Source of the DNA: Thereva unica
Lineage: Eukaryota; Arthropoda; Insecta; Diptera; Therevidae
Reading direction: 5' to 3'
Length of the DNA: 64,000 bases
NCBI GenBank assembly: GCA_949987705.1
Contig: OX465282.1
Span: 13,628,501 to 13,692,500, forward strand
This document shows, piece after piece, positions 31,865 through 43,830 of this stretch. The position numbers and the translations under genes were made by a program. The stretch's first letter is position 1. Every line of letters begins with the position of its first letter. The notes beneath the pieces are model-generated. The model saw only the letters and a program-made list of their open reading frames with translations, was not told where the DNA came from and did not search any database.

Positions 31865-34243
31865 ATAGTTTTTCCACATCGATTTTAAAGTTTTTGTAGG
31901 TTAACCATCTGGTCCTAGCACTTTATGATTTTTTTTAGCTTTACTATGATAAGAAGTTCCAAATTACTTCTGTTATAGACACGAACGTTTTCTCAGTTAT
32001 CTGTACTTCGGTTGTCTTGTTCTCCCTGTATTAGGATTATGTTCTCTTTGAAGAAGTCTCTAAAGCACTTTTACCCACAACTCAAGTATATCATCGATAC
32101 TTACTAGCTATATATCACCATAGCTAACCATATAGCGATTACATTAGGAATTTTTATCTCAGATGGTATGCGACTATCAGAGAATTTTCCACGTAATTTT
32201 GTGGGCGCGTGTGTTTTTTTAACATATATTTTCAATTTCAATTTAACTTCAAAACACTACATGATGTCTAGATGACATATATGTCAAATATTTCAACCCC
32301 GCCATGTTGCTTATATGTATGTGAAAAATGGCGCAAAATTCAAATTTTACATTGAATACAACACAAGTAAATTTTCTCTCATTCACGAAAAGCAAAACTC
32401 ATTCCTACACTAATTATTACCAGAGTCAGTATTGGACCGATGATAATGCACAAATTGTATTTGATCACTCAACTTTTCCGTTCAAAACAAAGCTTCAACA
32501 CAAATCACGGCCACCACGTGGTTCTTTGAAATTTTCTCTCCCCCCCCCCCCAGGCAGCACGAAATACAATACATACAAAATATATATGCACGCATACTGA
32601 TAAAAACACGCACCCCCGAAAATTTCTTTGGTGGTATGTAACATCCCCCTCGATCGGTCTAATAATATGTTATTTTCCTTCCTGTTTTACAAAACCATAT
32701 CGCGTAACAAATATTAGCATGTGTTTGTGTGTGTTCGAACTCCCTCCTCCCAACCCCTTTTAAAGAATTTTTCTATAGCAGCAGCACAAAGTGAAACGAT
32801 TTTTCTCCCCTAGAAGAAGTAAAAACGCACAATCTCCTCTTCTTCTATTTCATCCCTCAGCAAAACAACACAGCAACAACAACAAAAAACCCCAAGAATA
32901 CGAAAAAGAAGAAGAGAACAAGAAGAAACACACAGCAATAAATGAAAGACCAGCGAGAAGCAAGCTTTTGGGAGAAATATATGCCCACGATAAAATGCGT
33001 ATATATCAATATGTACATATATAGAGCGTGTGCGTATGGCATTTATTCCGTTACCCACTTTAGATATAGGGGTTACTAGAAGTCAAGGCCAACCCGATTC
33101 ATACCGAAACTTGACAAGCACATAATCTTTTCTCTCTACCAGTGTCACGCACACATCTAAACATCTGCACGCATACCAAATGGCATGTTGTGTTTGGACA
33201 TGGTGTGTGCGTTTCCCTCTAGTTACAGTTATATTATTATTGTGTAACAATTTTCACGCGCGTAAAATATATGCGAAGTATTTGTGTGTATTTATTACAA
33301 GGGGGGTGGGTGTTTTTAAGGGTAGTTTTGTTAGAAAGGCCCAACGTGTATTTACTAAAACCCCTAAAAAATACTGGATAGCTTTTAAGGCACGCACTTC
33401 TACACTAAAGCTCTCTATACTAATATACTGATAAGAAACATTACACTGTATTTGAACGTCCTTCAAAACGGACAACGACACACCGTCCGCCAGTATGATA
33501 AAAATCGAATACTGTCGATACACGCATATACATACATATAGATGATTAACGAAAAAAATATATAGGGGTGCTCTTTTTTAAACAACAAAAATAAAATACC
33601 ATCAACCCCAACAGCAAAATTGAGGGAAAAATATAGTATATTTACTTTTGATAGGGCCTCTTGTCTCTATGCCTCCATGTATAAGAACACACACAGCGCA
33701 CACTTAAACATACCAACAACAAAAACAGGACAAAAGACGGAAAAGACAAAGAAAACAACACAACTGCAAAAAAAAACCAAAAAGGCACAAACAGTACAAG
33801 AGAGTGAGATGGGGAGACCCGAGGTTATGGTTCTTTTGACGAGTGTCCTTGATCTTTCCTAATATTCTCCAGGAATAAATGATTTTGGTTGAGCGTTCCC
33901 TTTTTCCTTTTCTCTGTCTCCATTCCTTGGGTTCGTTTTTTTACATTTATATTTTGTGATTACACTTCTACGAAAGGTATAAGGAAAAAATCTGAGCAAT
34001 TAAAAAGAATGTGAATAAATAATTCACAAGAATAAAATTTACTTTAAAAACAGAACCCGGAATTTATCGAAAAAAAATATTGCTACAAATTTTTAATTCT
34101 AATCTGGTAACACTGTTCGGAGTTACCATGCAGAAATTGCGCTCCATCTGTTACATAATGTGTTTACAGAAATTTATTATGTTAGTCACATATCATACGG
34201 AGGATCGTGCAATTTCATGGCAGATCCTCGAATATGATCCCTA
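31865..34243. other. single-copy-like AT-rich island
   Basis: Homopolymer C tract (about 32541-32551), CAA tract (about 32870-32890) and CATA microsatellites (about 33000-33022 and 33525-33541). No gene or transposon motif. Probable intron with possible regulatory DNA. Confidence 0.4.
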
Positions 34244-34251
34244 CCATCTAC

Positions 34252-34593
34252 TAGTGATCGGCAAGACTGGGGTTGCACATTTAGCATGACCAAAGCAAGA
34301 CACAACAGGACAAGGACAAGATAAGATTGCAAGATCAAGACAGCAAGACCTTTCGATCATCACTAAGGGCCAAAAGTCTGGCAGTAATGAGCAAAAAGTC
34401 TTGTCTTGCAAGAAAAGACTGCAAGACTTTTTGCAAGACTTTTTGTAAAACTTTTGGCACTTAGTGATGAGCAAAAAGTCTTCCTATCTTGATCTTGCAG
34501 TCTTTTCTTGTCCTGTCTTCTCCTGGTCTTGCTTTGGTCTTGTTAAATGTGCAAGGCCAGGCAAGACTGCAAGACTAGTCTTGCTCATCACTA
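34252..34593. mobile_element. hAT-type MITE (342 bp) built of CAAGACT repeats
   Basis: The termini TAGTGATCGGCAAGACT and the reverse complement of the right end (TAGTGATGAGCAAGACT) are inverted repeats. They are flanked by 8-bp duplications CCATCTAC (34244-34251) and TCATCTAC (34594-34601, one mismatch), as expected for hAT transposons. Many CAAGACT/AGTCTTG copies inside give it foldback potential. A second TAGTGATGAGC terminus lies inside at about 34461, which suggests a nested or fused pair. Confidence 0.75.
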
Positions 34594-34601
34594 TCATCTA
34601 C

Positions 34602-36249
34602 GGCCTATCTCTTACTATGACCTTAAACGTGGTGATGTTGTTAGCTTTAAATGAACGTTCGGTTAGCAAACTTAATGGAAAGGAGGAGAATGAATAAAGT
34701 AGGTAAAATATAGGGAGCTTATGCTTTGGAGCCTACCAAATTAAGATGTAAATGTCATCGTATTGAGGGTTGCATGGCAGTAGATGGGAGCCAGGCACAA
34801 CCAGTTATACCATATCTTGAGGGAGGCTTGTTCAGAATAAACCAGTTCAGAGGTCCGATATGTAGATTTCAGACTTACAAACCACAACATCTCACAAGGC
34901 AACTAAGGAAATGTCCAAGAATCGCATCCCAAGGTTGTCGGCATGACAATACAACCTATCACGCAGAAACTATGTGGCACTGCTAGGAACAGTAGGGCTA
35001 AAACAGAATTGGAATTCATCTCGAGCTCCAACTTCACAAGCGAAAGACAGAACGGCAGTGAGGAGCTCAAATCGTAAAAAGCAGATCGAGCTTAATGCTT
35101 CTCTGTCCAAAGTTTTTAGACCCATCAAAGAAAGTGCCCGCATATTCCAGGGGAAATAACACTGTGACGATCACTTCTGGTGGGCTGCGTCAACGGCAGT
35201 AGTCAGAGAGTTATCCATTGGGTCACACCTGCCCCAACCAATCTACCAGCCACTTCCTTTAAAACAATGTAGCCAAGCTGCACAACTAATCTCAAAATAG
35301 TTAAAGAAAAGGACCCCCCAAAATTTAGAGAATCAGCTGTTGGGTTCCTTAAGACATTAGAAAGCTACGAAAACTAAAATTAGGAAGATCAGAAAGTCAA
35401 ACTCAAAATAAGAAATCTCGTAATATGCAGGAAGGTTTACAAGAATGGCTAAACTCTTGCCTTGAGCCTTGGTGAGATATCGTCGAAGCAATTGCAAGAA
35501 CAATGAATGTCCTTTTCAACAAAGGAAAAATTGTGGCTTGAACCAGCATAAAGCACCCACGAATGCTGTATTAGCGGTGGATGATAGCTTAAGCTGCCGA
35601 CGTGGTTCTTGTAGAACAGTCATGGGTAAGTAATGTAGTAGTATACAGAGACTGCACAGTCTGACGACTCCTAAACCTATATCGTCTACAGTAATAGTAC
35701 TCGTTGGTAACTAAAACCATTACGGAAGGCATCAAGAGAGTCTCTGCTAAACAAACCTCCCTGATGACTCCACAGATCGATCGAATTCTTAAATTGAAAG
35801 AAGCAGTTGTGCTAGCTGCTTTCTCGATACCGCCTTTTGCGACTGGATCGACTCTATTTTGAGAGCTCGTAACCATTAGGTTACTCATTTCGTAATTCCG
35901 CCCCTTCAAACTGCGCCCAGTACAACCATTTGCACCTACGAAATCCCCCTGCCATTCCCTATTTCAAGAAAGAGTGTACGAACGTTCGTAAGGTCACCAA
36001 CGTTGCGGTCAGCGATTGGCGAATAGCTCAGTTGATGGTGAGGCAGAACATTCTCTGTATGTGTTTGTTATCATGACCGCTCTAATGGTGGTGTCTATCC
36101 GATATTTTGTTTTTGGCTGTAGATTCCATAAGAGTACACAGACTCTGACGTACGACAGACAAGCATCCCAAGAGTTTTCGGAATGAAGCCTTGAAAACGA
36201 GCCGTGGTTCAAAAAAACGTGTAAAATTTCACACAACTATCTTTGATTT
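34602..36249. other. unassigned, probably old transposon debris
   Basis: Short open stretches (for example 34726-35159 plus) have no recognisable domain. I saw no gene. Confidence 0.3.
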
Positions 36250-37912
36250 GGTTTAGGAGTCAGGAAGAGTTTTCCTGAGAATATTCACCGCGATAATCTA
36301 CCATCGGACAAAGAATAATGCACTAACATTGCAAAAGAGTTGTATGCCACAACCTCGACGAATGTTTTCGACCACCAACCATACTTGCTTTATATCGTCC
36401 TCTCTGAGTTTTTCCTGTTCTCCAAGCTCAAATTGTCACTTCTATGAAGGCGTTTCAAATCAATGGAGGACATACAGAGAAGGACAGAAGAAATCATTGG
36501 GCACCACGAATCTAACATGATAAAGCAAATTTATCATTTATCCGTTACCTCTGGGTTGGGGGCGATTTACAGCCAAGGTATGATTGAACGTGAGAATAAA
36601 GTGGGAGCAGAAAGCCATCTGCAAGGTTCATCATCATCACCTCACACACCCCCTAATCTATCCGATCTTTCTCTCTATCCTCCAAACTGAGCTTACTATT
36701 GCGTGTTCGCCAAACGAACTGTCGTCGTTTTCATCGATTTAAAATCTGCTTTCGATTGCATCAATTAGAATAGCTTATGGAGAGCCTTGGAAACCGAACA
36801 CGTGGCATTCAAAATCATCCAACTTCTCCAAACGTGGTACGATGGCTCAACCAGCAGCGTTCATATTCGTAGCTATTTATCCGAGAAGATCCCGATTCAA
36901 ATGAGTGTCCGACAGGGAGACGTCGCTTCGTTACTTCTCTTCAACCTTGTGATCGACGTGATTATGCGTGAAGCATTCAATGGACGACAGGGAGTTCGAT
37001 ACGACAACAAATTTGTAACCGACTTCATGTTCGCCGACGATAGCGCCGTCTTCGCCGACGCGGATTTCGAAGCAACGGACATCTTATAAGACATTTCCAG
37101 CATCGACCGGTTTAAAAATCAATGCAGAAAAGACCAACGTGCTCACAACGGAATGATCGTAAGCCAGTGTTCACCTCGACGAAAACCAAAACGAACAGGT
37201 GCCGATGTTCAAATATTTGGGATCATTGCTTGAAGAAAAGAATGTGACATCGACGGCCCACGTACGCAGACGCATCAGACAGGCAACGGCAACATTCGAA
37301 TCGTTCAAGTGGTGCATATGGAAACGAACAAATATTACCATCAAAACGAAAGTATGTCTTTACCGAAAGTTGATCCTTCCGATTCCTCTTTATGGATCGG
37401 AAACGTGGACACTGCTCAAGCCGAACGTCAACAAGCGCGAGATCATCCAAACGCGTTGCTTTGGCGAGATTCTCGGTGCCTCATTCTGCGATCGCCTTGG
37501 AAACGAGAGTTAAACAAAGATGCGATCAACAGATACTGATCGAAGAAGAAATACAAAAACGTCGACTGTTTGGACATGTTTGCTGAATGGATGATACCCA
37601 CTTGTCACGTAAACTGCTCTGGCAAGACTGTCCGGCAGACTGGAGAATTCAGCGATCGAAGAAAAGCTGGGTAAAGAATAACGAGGTCGGCTTAAAGAAT
37701 CAACGATTTATCATTTGACGAGGCTCGAGACGTCGCCAAAATTCGTCGAAAATGGAAACGAATCGTGAATGGAGTTCGAGACAGCCAGCAGCAGCCTATC
37801 CGTTGCGGGGACGTCTCCCTCGGACCGCCAGCTTAGGGGTCAAATAAGAAGACATTGCACCATGACGTATATCACTTGATGACACCTAAGCTTAGTTTTT
37901 CACAAAAAAAAA
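36250..37912 (+). pseudogene. RTE-like LINE ORF2 with 3' end (best copy of this family)
   Basis: Plus-strand RT blocks are TVVVFIDLKSAFDCIN (about 36719-36765), SVRQGDVASLLLFNLVIDVI (about 36904-36965) and the catalytic region VTDFMFADDSAVFAD (about 37016-37060). MFKYLGSLLEEKN (about 37204-37240) and the C-terminal LPIPLYGSETWTLLKPNVNK (about 37377-37435) follow, then the TAPKK-like 3' coding end (about 37640-37670). The ADD core is intact, but stops and frameshifts break the ORF at several points (for example directly after 37086). A tail with ATTGCACCATGACG...CCTAAGCTTAG and an A-run ends it at 37912. Confidence 0.8.
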
Positions 37913-38084
37913 TATTGGCTCTCCCAACATGATGTACGTACTAGTTTGCCAGAGGCAGAGATGGATCGGAGGGAGTCTCCCCAGGGTGGATGCCTTCCGT
38001 GAAAACATTGTGCCCATTAACGACCGAACCATTCCAGATAAAAAAGCTAAACCTCCACTGGCATGAGCAATTTTCTGAATCTCA

Positions 38085-38480
38085 AGCTCTTTTTTCTTAT
38101 AGTGAGGTATTGGGTCCAGAAATACCACGGCCATTCGCTTGCCTTATTGTATTACACCTCTATACCTCATATTTGTAGGCCAGACCGCTGGAACAAGTTC
38201 AAAAGACTGCCTAGTGGCTTGTCGATTACACTTGATTGTTCAAGATTTCTGGGTCCCCCATCCCAATCCTGCCACGAAAGCGGGTTCGAGTGAACTTCGT
38301 GGGGTACCCAATTGCACTCCGGCTCTCCTTGCCTTGGTCCTTTGGTGGATCAAGAAACTTAGAGTAGAGGCCCGGCGGCCTGGGTCTGCTTCTTGGCTTC
38401 CAGGGTTCCTGGCCGCCGTCCGGCATTTGGTCTGCCGGAAAGGAGTTCAAGAAAGAGCCGCTCGGGAGTGCTCCACGGGG
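38085..38480 (-). mobile_element. I-like LINE 3' end fragment, minus strand
   Basis: Aligns with 28395-28740 and 61300-61450. See those entries for the shared blocks. Confidence 0.6.
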
Positions 38481-40620
38481 CTTCCCAATTCCACGAAGAC
38501 GTTATGATCGCACTTCCACCAGTCCGAGATAGTTACGGCACGTGCATATTTACATCCACTATATGTTGCTTTCCCTATCTCGTTGGTGACTGACCATTAT
38601 CTCAAGCTCTAAGTTTACAATTATTGCTTTGACGTTGAGAAGAGACCCAAAATGTTGATGGTCAGGGATGACGGCTGCCAGGCTGCCAGCTTACTGCTTA
38701 GTGGCGCCATTCTCCTTTTCACATGGTTGTAAAAACTAGTCCTGGGAGCATTTATAAAAATAAGGAAAACATCTACATTATGCTGGAAGTGGAGGTTCCA
38801 ATCGGCTTTATCTGATCCACCGGCGACAGATAGGAAGACAACTGGCTAATGCACATCCTCTTCGCTTATCATAACAGTCTGAAAGGATTGCACACCATTG
38901 CACTTTGAAAATCGGTAGCATGTGTCGAAGTTGTCGAAGAAGCTTTCCACTTCTTGCTGCAATGTATGTTGGCCCAGAATATAAAACTGTCTCTAGCTGG
39001 TCCATAGAATCTGGGGCTTGATAACAACAGGGGACACCAGATGGCGTTGCTCTGATACAGCACAATCGTGATGGAGTAATTTAACCAACATTAATCAACA
39101 AAGAAGTTAGATGTCACCGTAAGTCAAAGTAACTTATCAAACTAAATCATGGTATCGAACTAGAATATGTTTGAGCAATTTCACCAAAAACTAACCACAC
39201 CTAGGCCTGATCTGTGTATCTATCAAAACTGTCAAAATTCCCCGGTATATTTCGCGGCAGGATATTTTCACAACAAATAACACCAACTATAAAAATCCCC
39301 AGTAAAATTATTATTAACGAAGAAAAGCTGTCACTATCCTTTGGCCTGCCATCTGTGTTTGAATAGTCGAATAAATATCAAGAATGCAATAACGAGTTGT
39401 GCATGTGCATAGAGAGCGGAAAGCTTGCATTTCCCCTGCATCAGAGTGCATCCCAGAAATGCATTTTCACATCGCTCCCACTCTCTCTCTCTCCCCCCGT
39501 CTCGCCGTTTCCTTTACTGTTAACACTTACGTCAAGCGCCTCTCTCTCTCAACTGTGGCAACTTGAACTCAATTGACTTCCTTCTCTCCACATGGTCTCT
39601 CTGTAACCTTGCAAGCAGAATTGCAGTGCAGTGCACTGTGCAAATGCAGTCAGTGTCAACAGAGGGCGCTTTTCTTTATATGAGAAAAAATAAATTACAA
39701 AAAAGCAAAGGCGGCGTGCATTATATTCCCCACACATATAAATCTCCCTTTTTACACCAACAACACCGGCAGAAGAAGTGTGTAGATGTATTTCGTTAAA
39801 TTCGAAAAACACGATGACCTGCATCTGAAGTTTTGCTGCAGGTTATTCAAGTGCAAGTTTTGATGGCAGTGAAACTGAACTAAGTACAAAAAAAAATATG
39901 TTTTATGCATTTTTGATATTTTTATGTTGCTGTTCCTGGTGGTGGCGCTGTGTTCGGATTGTAGAAAATTTGAAATAATATTTCGTTTTTTCTTTTCTGC
40001 AAATTATAAAAAAAAAATTAAACGGAAATTGTAATATTTACAATAAATAATTCAAGGACATTTTCCTATCTTCTAAGCATACCAACGATGGATGGAAGAG
40101 AAAAACTGGATGAAAAAAAACCGGTGATTTGGAAGGAATGGGAGATTGGAACACGACATTGATTTTCGTGTGGGCTTCACTAAAAGCAAAGGCCTAAATC
40201 TGGGAAACGGTGTTACTGGGTTCTTCTTCCATGTGTCAGAGGATTCCCTTATATTTTTTGTTGTTGTGTTGCTGCTTGGTGTAAGCATTATGGATACTAA
40301 AAAAATGATTGTACCTCTATAGACTACGTATAAAGTGATGTATGCTAATTGACAAGGAATCACATAATTGGTCCGGATCATTTTTACAAAAAATTTTAAA
40401 AATAGATTTTAGATTTTTTGTCACCATTTTCGTGTGAAAAAGGTGGAAGGAAGTACATGAAAACAGCCAAAAAATAGGTGTTATTGTAAAATTCGCAAAA
40501 GTGTGTCCTTATTTTAGGGAAATATTTCGTAATTAGATGTTTATAAACAGATTCGATGTGAACAGGAAAAAGAACGTTGTTTCTGGTGTTTATTTGTTAA
40601 GTTTTTAAATTTAGCTTATT
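38481..40620. other. mostly single-copy-like island
   Basis: No gene recognised. CT/GA tracts at about 39481-39495 and 39540-39552 could bind GAGA factor in flies. The rest is AT-rich. The 38.5-39.1 kb part may be transposon debris. Confidence 0.35.
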
Positions 40621-40625
40621 CCGTC

Positions 40626-42232
40626 ATGTCGTTGATAAGAGAGGTTGTAGACCGAACGCTTAGGAGGCAGCAGGCCGGATTCAGGAAGGACCGCTCCTGT
40701 ATTGATCATATTAACACCTTGAGAATAGTAGTGGAGCAGTCTACTGAATTCCGATCCTCCCTTTACCTTGCTTTCGTAGATTATGGGAAAGCGTTCGACT
40801 CGGTCAATAGGACCTTTATATGGCAGTCACTACGGCCTGATGAAATAATAGAATTGATAAAAGCTCTATATAACAATTCCAAATGCAGAGTTCTCCATAG
40901 TGGAAAATTATTCGACAGCTTTGAGGTGAGCTCAGGAGTACGACAAGGATGCCTACTTTCGCCTTTACTATTTCTTATAGGAATAAATGTCATCCTTATC
41001 GGCGCTCTTGATAGTAGAACAAGCGGCATACAATGGGGTCCTAAAACCCTTGATACACGGGCTTCATCGAATGAACATTCTTCCAGTCTCATTGGCCTTG
41101 AATGAACATTCAAATTCGAAGTGACACACGGTACTTCATTTTCAATTCATTCATTCTACTTACTTTATTTTTGATATTTTTCCCTCACAGCAACAAACTT
41201 AAACTTTAACGAACAGACAGTTGACAGGTTGACAGTTCGATTTTTAAAATTTTATGAGAGAATGGAAATTTCATGGAAACTTGATGGAAATTTCCCCACT
41301 TCCAGCTTCATTTCTCATTAAATGAAGTAGATTTCACTTCATTCTTTCGAATGACGAATGAAGCTGCGAATGCTCATTCAAACTTAATTTAAGGTGATAC
41401 ACGGGCCGCGAATGAACATTCTTGAAAGCATGATCATCCGATGAAGCCCGTGTATCAAGGGTATAAGGATCTTGACTACGCGGATGATATCTGTTTGCTA
41501 GCCCACAGACACCAGGACCTCAAAAACATGTTAAATAATTTGGCAATAAAAAGTAGTCCGGCAGGCTTAAGGCTAAATCCGACTAAAACTAAAGAAATGC
41601 GGATAAATGCAATCACCATTGAACGGACAGCGCTGAATAACCGTGACGTGGTAGATAAATTCTGCTACCTCTGTAGTATTATTACCGAAAATGGCGGTGC
41701 AGAAGATGTCGGTTCCAGAATAAATAAAGAACGAGGCGCATATGCATGCCTGTTCCGCATATGGAGATCCACACAGATCTCAACTAACACCAAACTGCGG
41801 CTGTTCAACTCCAACGTTAAGACAGTACGTTTGTGCGGTTGCGAAACAAGGAAAGTCACCCAATTCATCACAGGGCGCCTACAAGTCTTCATCAACAGGT
41901 GCCTGCGTCATATCCTAAAAATCCGCTGGTAAGATAGAATTTCAAACGAAGAACTATGGAATTGGGTTGGGCACACCTTTTGATGCGAAAATGAAAATCT
42001 ACCCAAACAGGCCCTTGACTGGAATCCGCAAGGATCCCGTCGAGTAGGAAAACCTAGAACAACGTGGAGGATAACCCTACTAGCAGAAGCCGCAACAACT
42101 GGGAGATCCTGGTCGGAGCTGAGAGCATAGAGAGCATAGCATAGACTGAATAGAGTCCGCTGGTTGGGCAACTGTTTCCGCCCTATGTCCCATGAGGGAT
42201 TAAAGGAGCGTAAAGAAAGAAAGAAGAAAGTC
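40626..42232 (+). pseudogene. RTE-like LINE ORF2, split by a nested MITE
   Basis: The first part (40626-41045) has QQAGFRKDRSCIDHINTLR, VDYGKAFDSVNRTFIWQSL and SGVRQGCLLSPLLFLI. The RT resumes at 41464 with KDLDYADDICLLAH (catalytic YADD intact), FCYLCSIITENGGAEDVGSR and INRCLRHILKIRW. Coding then degenerates to 3' RNA with PMSHEGLKERKERK. The tail is (GAAA)-like rather than pure A. A 417-bp MITE sits between the two halves without other obvious loss. Frames on both sides are otherwise long and open, so the insertion is probably what killed this copy. Confidence 0.8.
41046..41462. mobile_element. 417-bp MITE nested in the LINE RT
   Basis: The termini are a 24-bp perfect inverted repeat starting ACCCTTGATACACGGGCTTC. 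Diverged inner copies of GTGATACACGGG and GAATGAACATTC lie inside. No coding capacity. The target duplication is unclear (the flanks are TAAA and ATAA). Confidence 0.85.
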
Positions 42233-42421
42233 AAGTCGTTGGTCACGTCATGTTAGGGTAGGATAGTTGGCAGGTTGTTGAGAGTCCTTAAGGATATGGT
42301 GATAAACTTAACGTTTGAGCTCAAACTTCTTTAGTATGAGTAAAACCGATGGTGGGAGAGGGGCAAAATCGAACCGTCTACACCTTGTGCCAGCTAAAAC
42401 CGATAGTTTGCAGCACACGCT

Positions 42422-42930
42422 TTAAAACCTCCCAATCCTAACGATCTTCTCTAGGCACTTATCCTGACAAGGAGGCTCTGTCAAGATGAACCAACCCTCT
42501 CCTTCCATACTCATGGGACTTCTATCGATTGCGTTCATTGGTCCGTAACTGGCTGTTGGGGTATCCATGATAAAGAGGGCCCTTGCCGATTGGGCTTGGA
42601 TGGAACAAACCGAAAGCTTCAGGACCGCACCTGGATTCACCAACCCTCAGTGGCTCCTTCTTGTGCCGTCTCTTTTGTCAGGACATGTGTTGGCTGGATT
42701 ACTGGACACCGCGTCTTGAATTAGGAGGAGGCCACTTGCAGGTTTTGTCTTAGGTTCTCTGTGAATGCCCTACGATAGCATGAACAGTTAAGTCTAAGCA
42801 ATAACCCAGTAGGCAGACTGCTGCGCCTGTTCACGCGATCTGGGCTACAAATGAAGTATAGGGGTGTAGTACCATAGGCCAAGTGAGTAACCGTACTTTT
42901 GGACCACTATGCCTCACCAAAGAGGAAGTA
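42422..42930 (+). pseudogene. I-like LINE C-terminal fragment, plus strand
   Basis: The plus strand reads IKRALADWAWMEQTESF, LLSGHVLAGLL and VGRLLRLFTRSGLQ, matching the minus-strand copy at 61.4-61.9 kb (LLQRALADRT, LGRLLNLFKRSGLQ). The 3' flank also matches, with GGACCACTATGCCTCAC versus GGACCTAATACCTCAC. Confidence 0.65.
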
Positions 42931-43269
42931 AACAAATGTAGCGAAACAGTCACTTAACGTTCTCGACCGTTAGAGTAACTTAACCTCGGGTTAGGTCTGC
43001 TGATCTTGGGAGTCAGTCGATGGCACCAAAGGGACTTGTGCGCCGTGTCCTTACGCTGCTGAAAAGAGCTGTTATTATAGCCAGCATAGTAATATACGGA
43101 GTACCGGAATACAAAAGTTATCCATCATGATTTAAGGACTGACAATCCAATAACGCATATTTTGCTTCTTGACGAACTCCGCAACGAGCCACGCATAATT
43201 TTTGTCTCCTCCTCCTTTGCATTCTAAATAGAATCGTTTTGCGTGGAGTAAACCGGAATCGTGACCGGT
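42931..43269. other. unassigned
   Basis: No motif seen. Confidence 0.3.
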
Positions 43270-43575
43270 AGCTTTAAGGGTTAAGGGATTAAGAGGGGTT
43301 AGGGTTAAGAGTTCAGTTAAGGGCTGAGTAAAAGGTTGTGATAAGATGATTTGAGTTAAGGTGAGTTAAGAGTTGGTTTAAAAGTTGAGTGATTAGTTTA
43401 GGTTAGGTACGGTGAGTTGAGTTAAGAGAAAAGGTAAAAATTCACTGATTTGAGCTCAATTGAGATAAGTTGAATTTTAAGAGCTGGGTTAAGAGTTTAG
43501 TTAAGCGTTTAGTTGAAATTTCAGTTTCAAGTTAAAAGTTGAATTAAGATTTAATTTAGCTTAGAAGTCGAGGCC
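43270..43575. repeat. C-poor degenerate GTTAAG-type array
   Basis: About 300 bp whose plus strand is nearly without C and is built from drifting variants of GAGTTAAG/GGGTTAAG. It looks like an eroded minisatellite, or a strand-asymmetric simple sequence. It begins exactly where mixed sequence ends and is followed by a retrotransposon integrase scrap. Confidence 0.7.
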
Positions 43576-43589
43576 AGAAACTTGTTTAA

Positions 43590-43830
43590 TGCGTCACCGA
43601 ACTGCCCTCAGCGAAACCTGAAACCACTATAGAAGCTTTACAAAATATATTTGCAGTTGAAGGCCTTCCAGACACCATTGTGACAGATAATGGTGGTCTG
43701 TTTACGTTAGATGAATTTAAAAAGTTTTGCACTTTAAACGGGATCATACATCTGACAACAGCTCCTTTTCACCCCGCCTCAAATGGTGAAACGGAACGAT
43801 TTGTACGAACCTTCAAATATCTAGTAACTT
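43590..43830 (+). pseudogene. LTR-retrotransposon integrase core scrap
   Basis: The plus strand reads EALQNIFAVEGLPDTIVTDN and GIIHLTTAPFHPASNGETER, then FVRTFK. This is the second catalytic D (VTDNGG) and the E block (ASNGxxER) of Ty3/gypsy integrases. Similarity stops abruptly near 43830. No LTR was recognised beside it. It does not come from the element at 1-6455 by position. Confidence 0.75.

Noticed and set aside
36010..36090. tRNA-like start (GAATAGCTCAGTTGATGGTG)
   Set aside because: It resembles an A-box, but no B-box follows at tRNA distance.
43270..43575. Interstitial telomere repeat
   Set aside because: The motif drifts around GTTAAG rather than holding TTAGG or TTAGGG, and Diptera do not use those telomere repeats.
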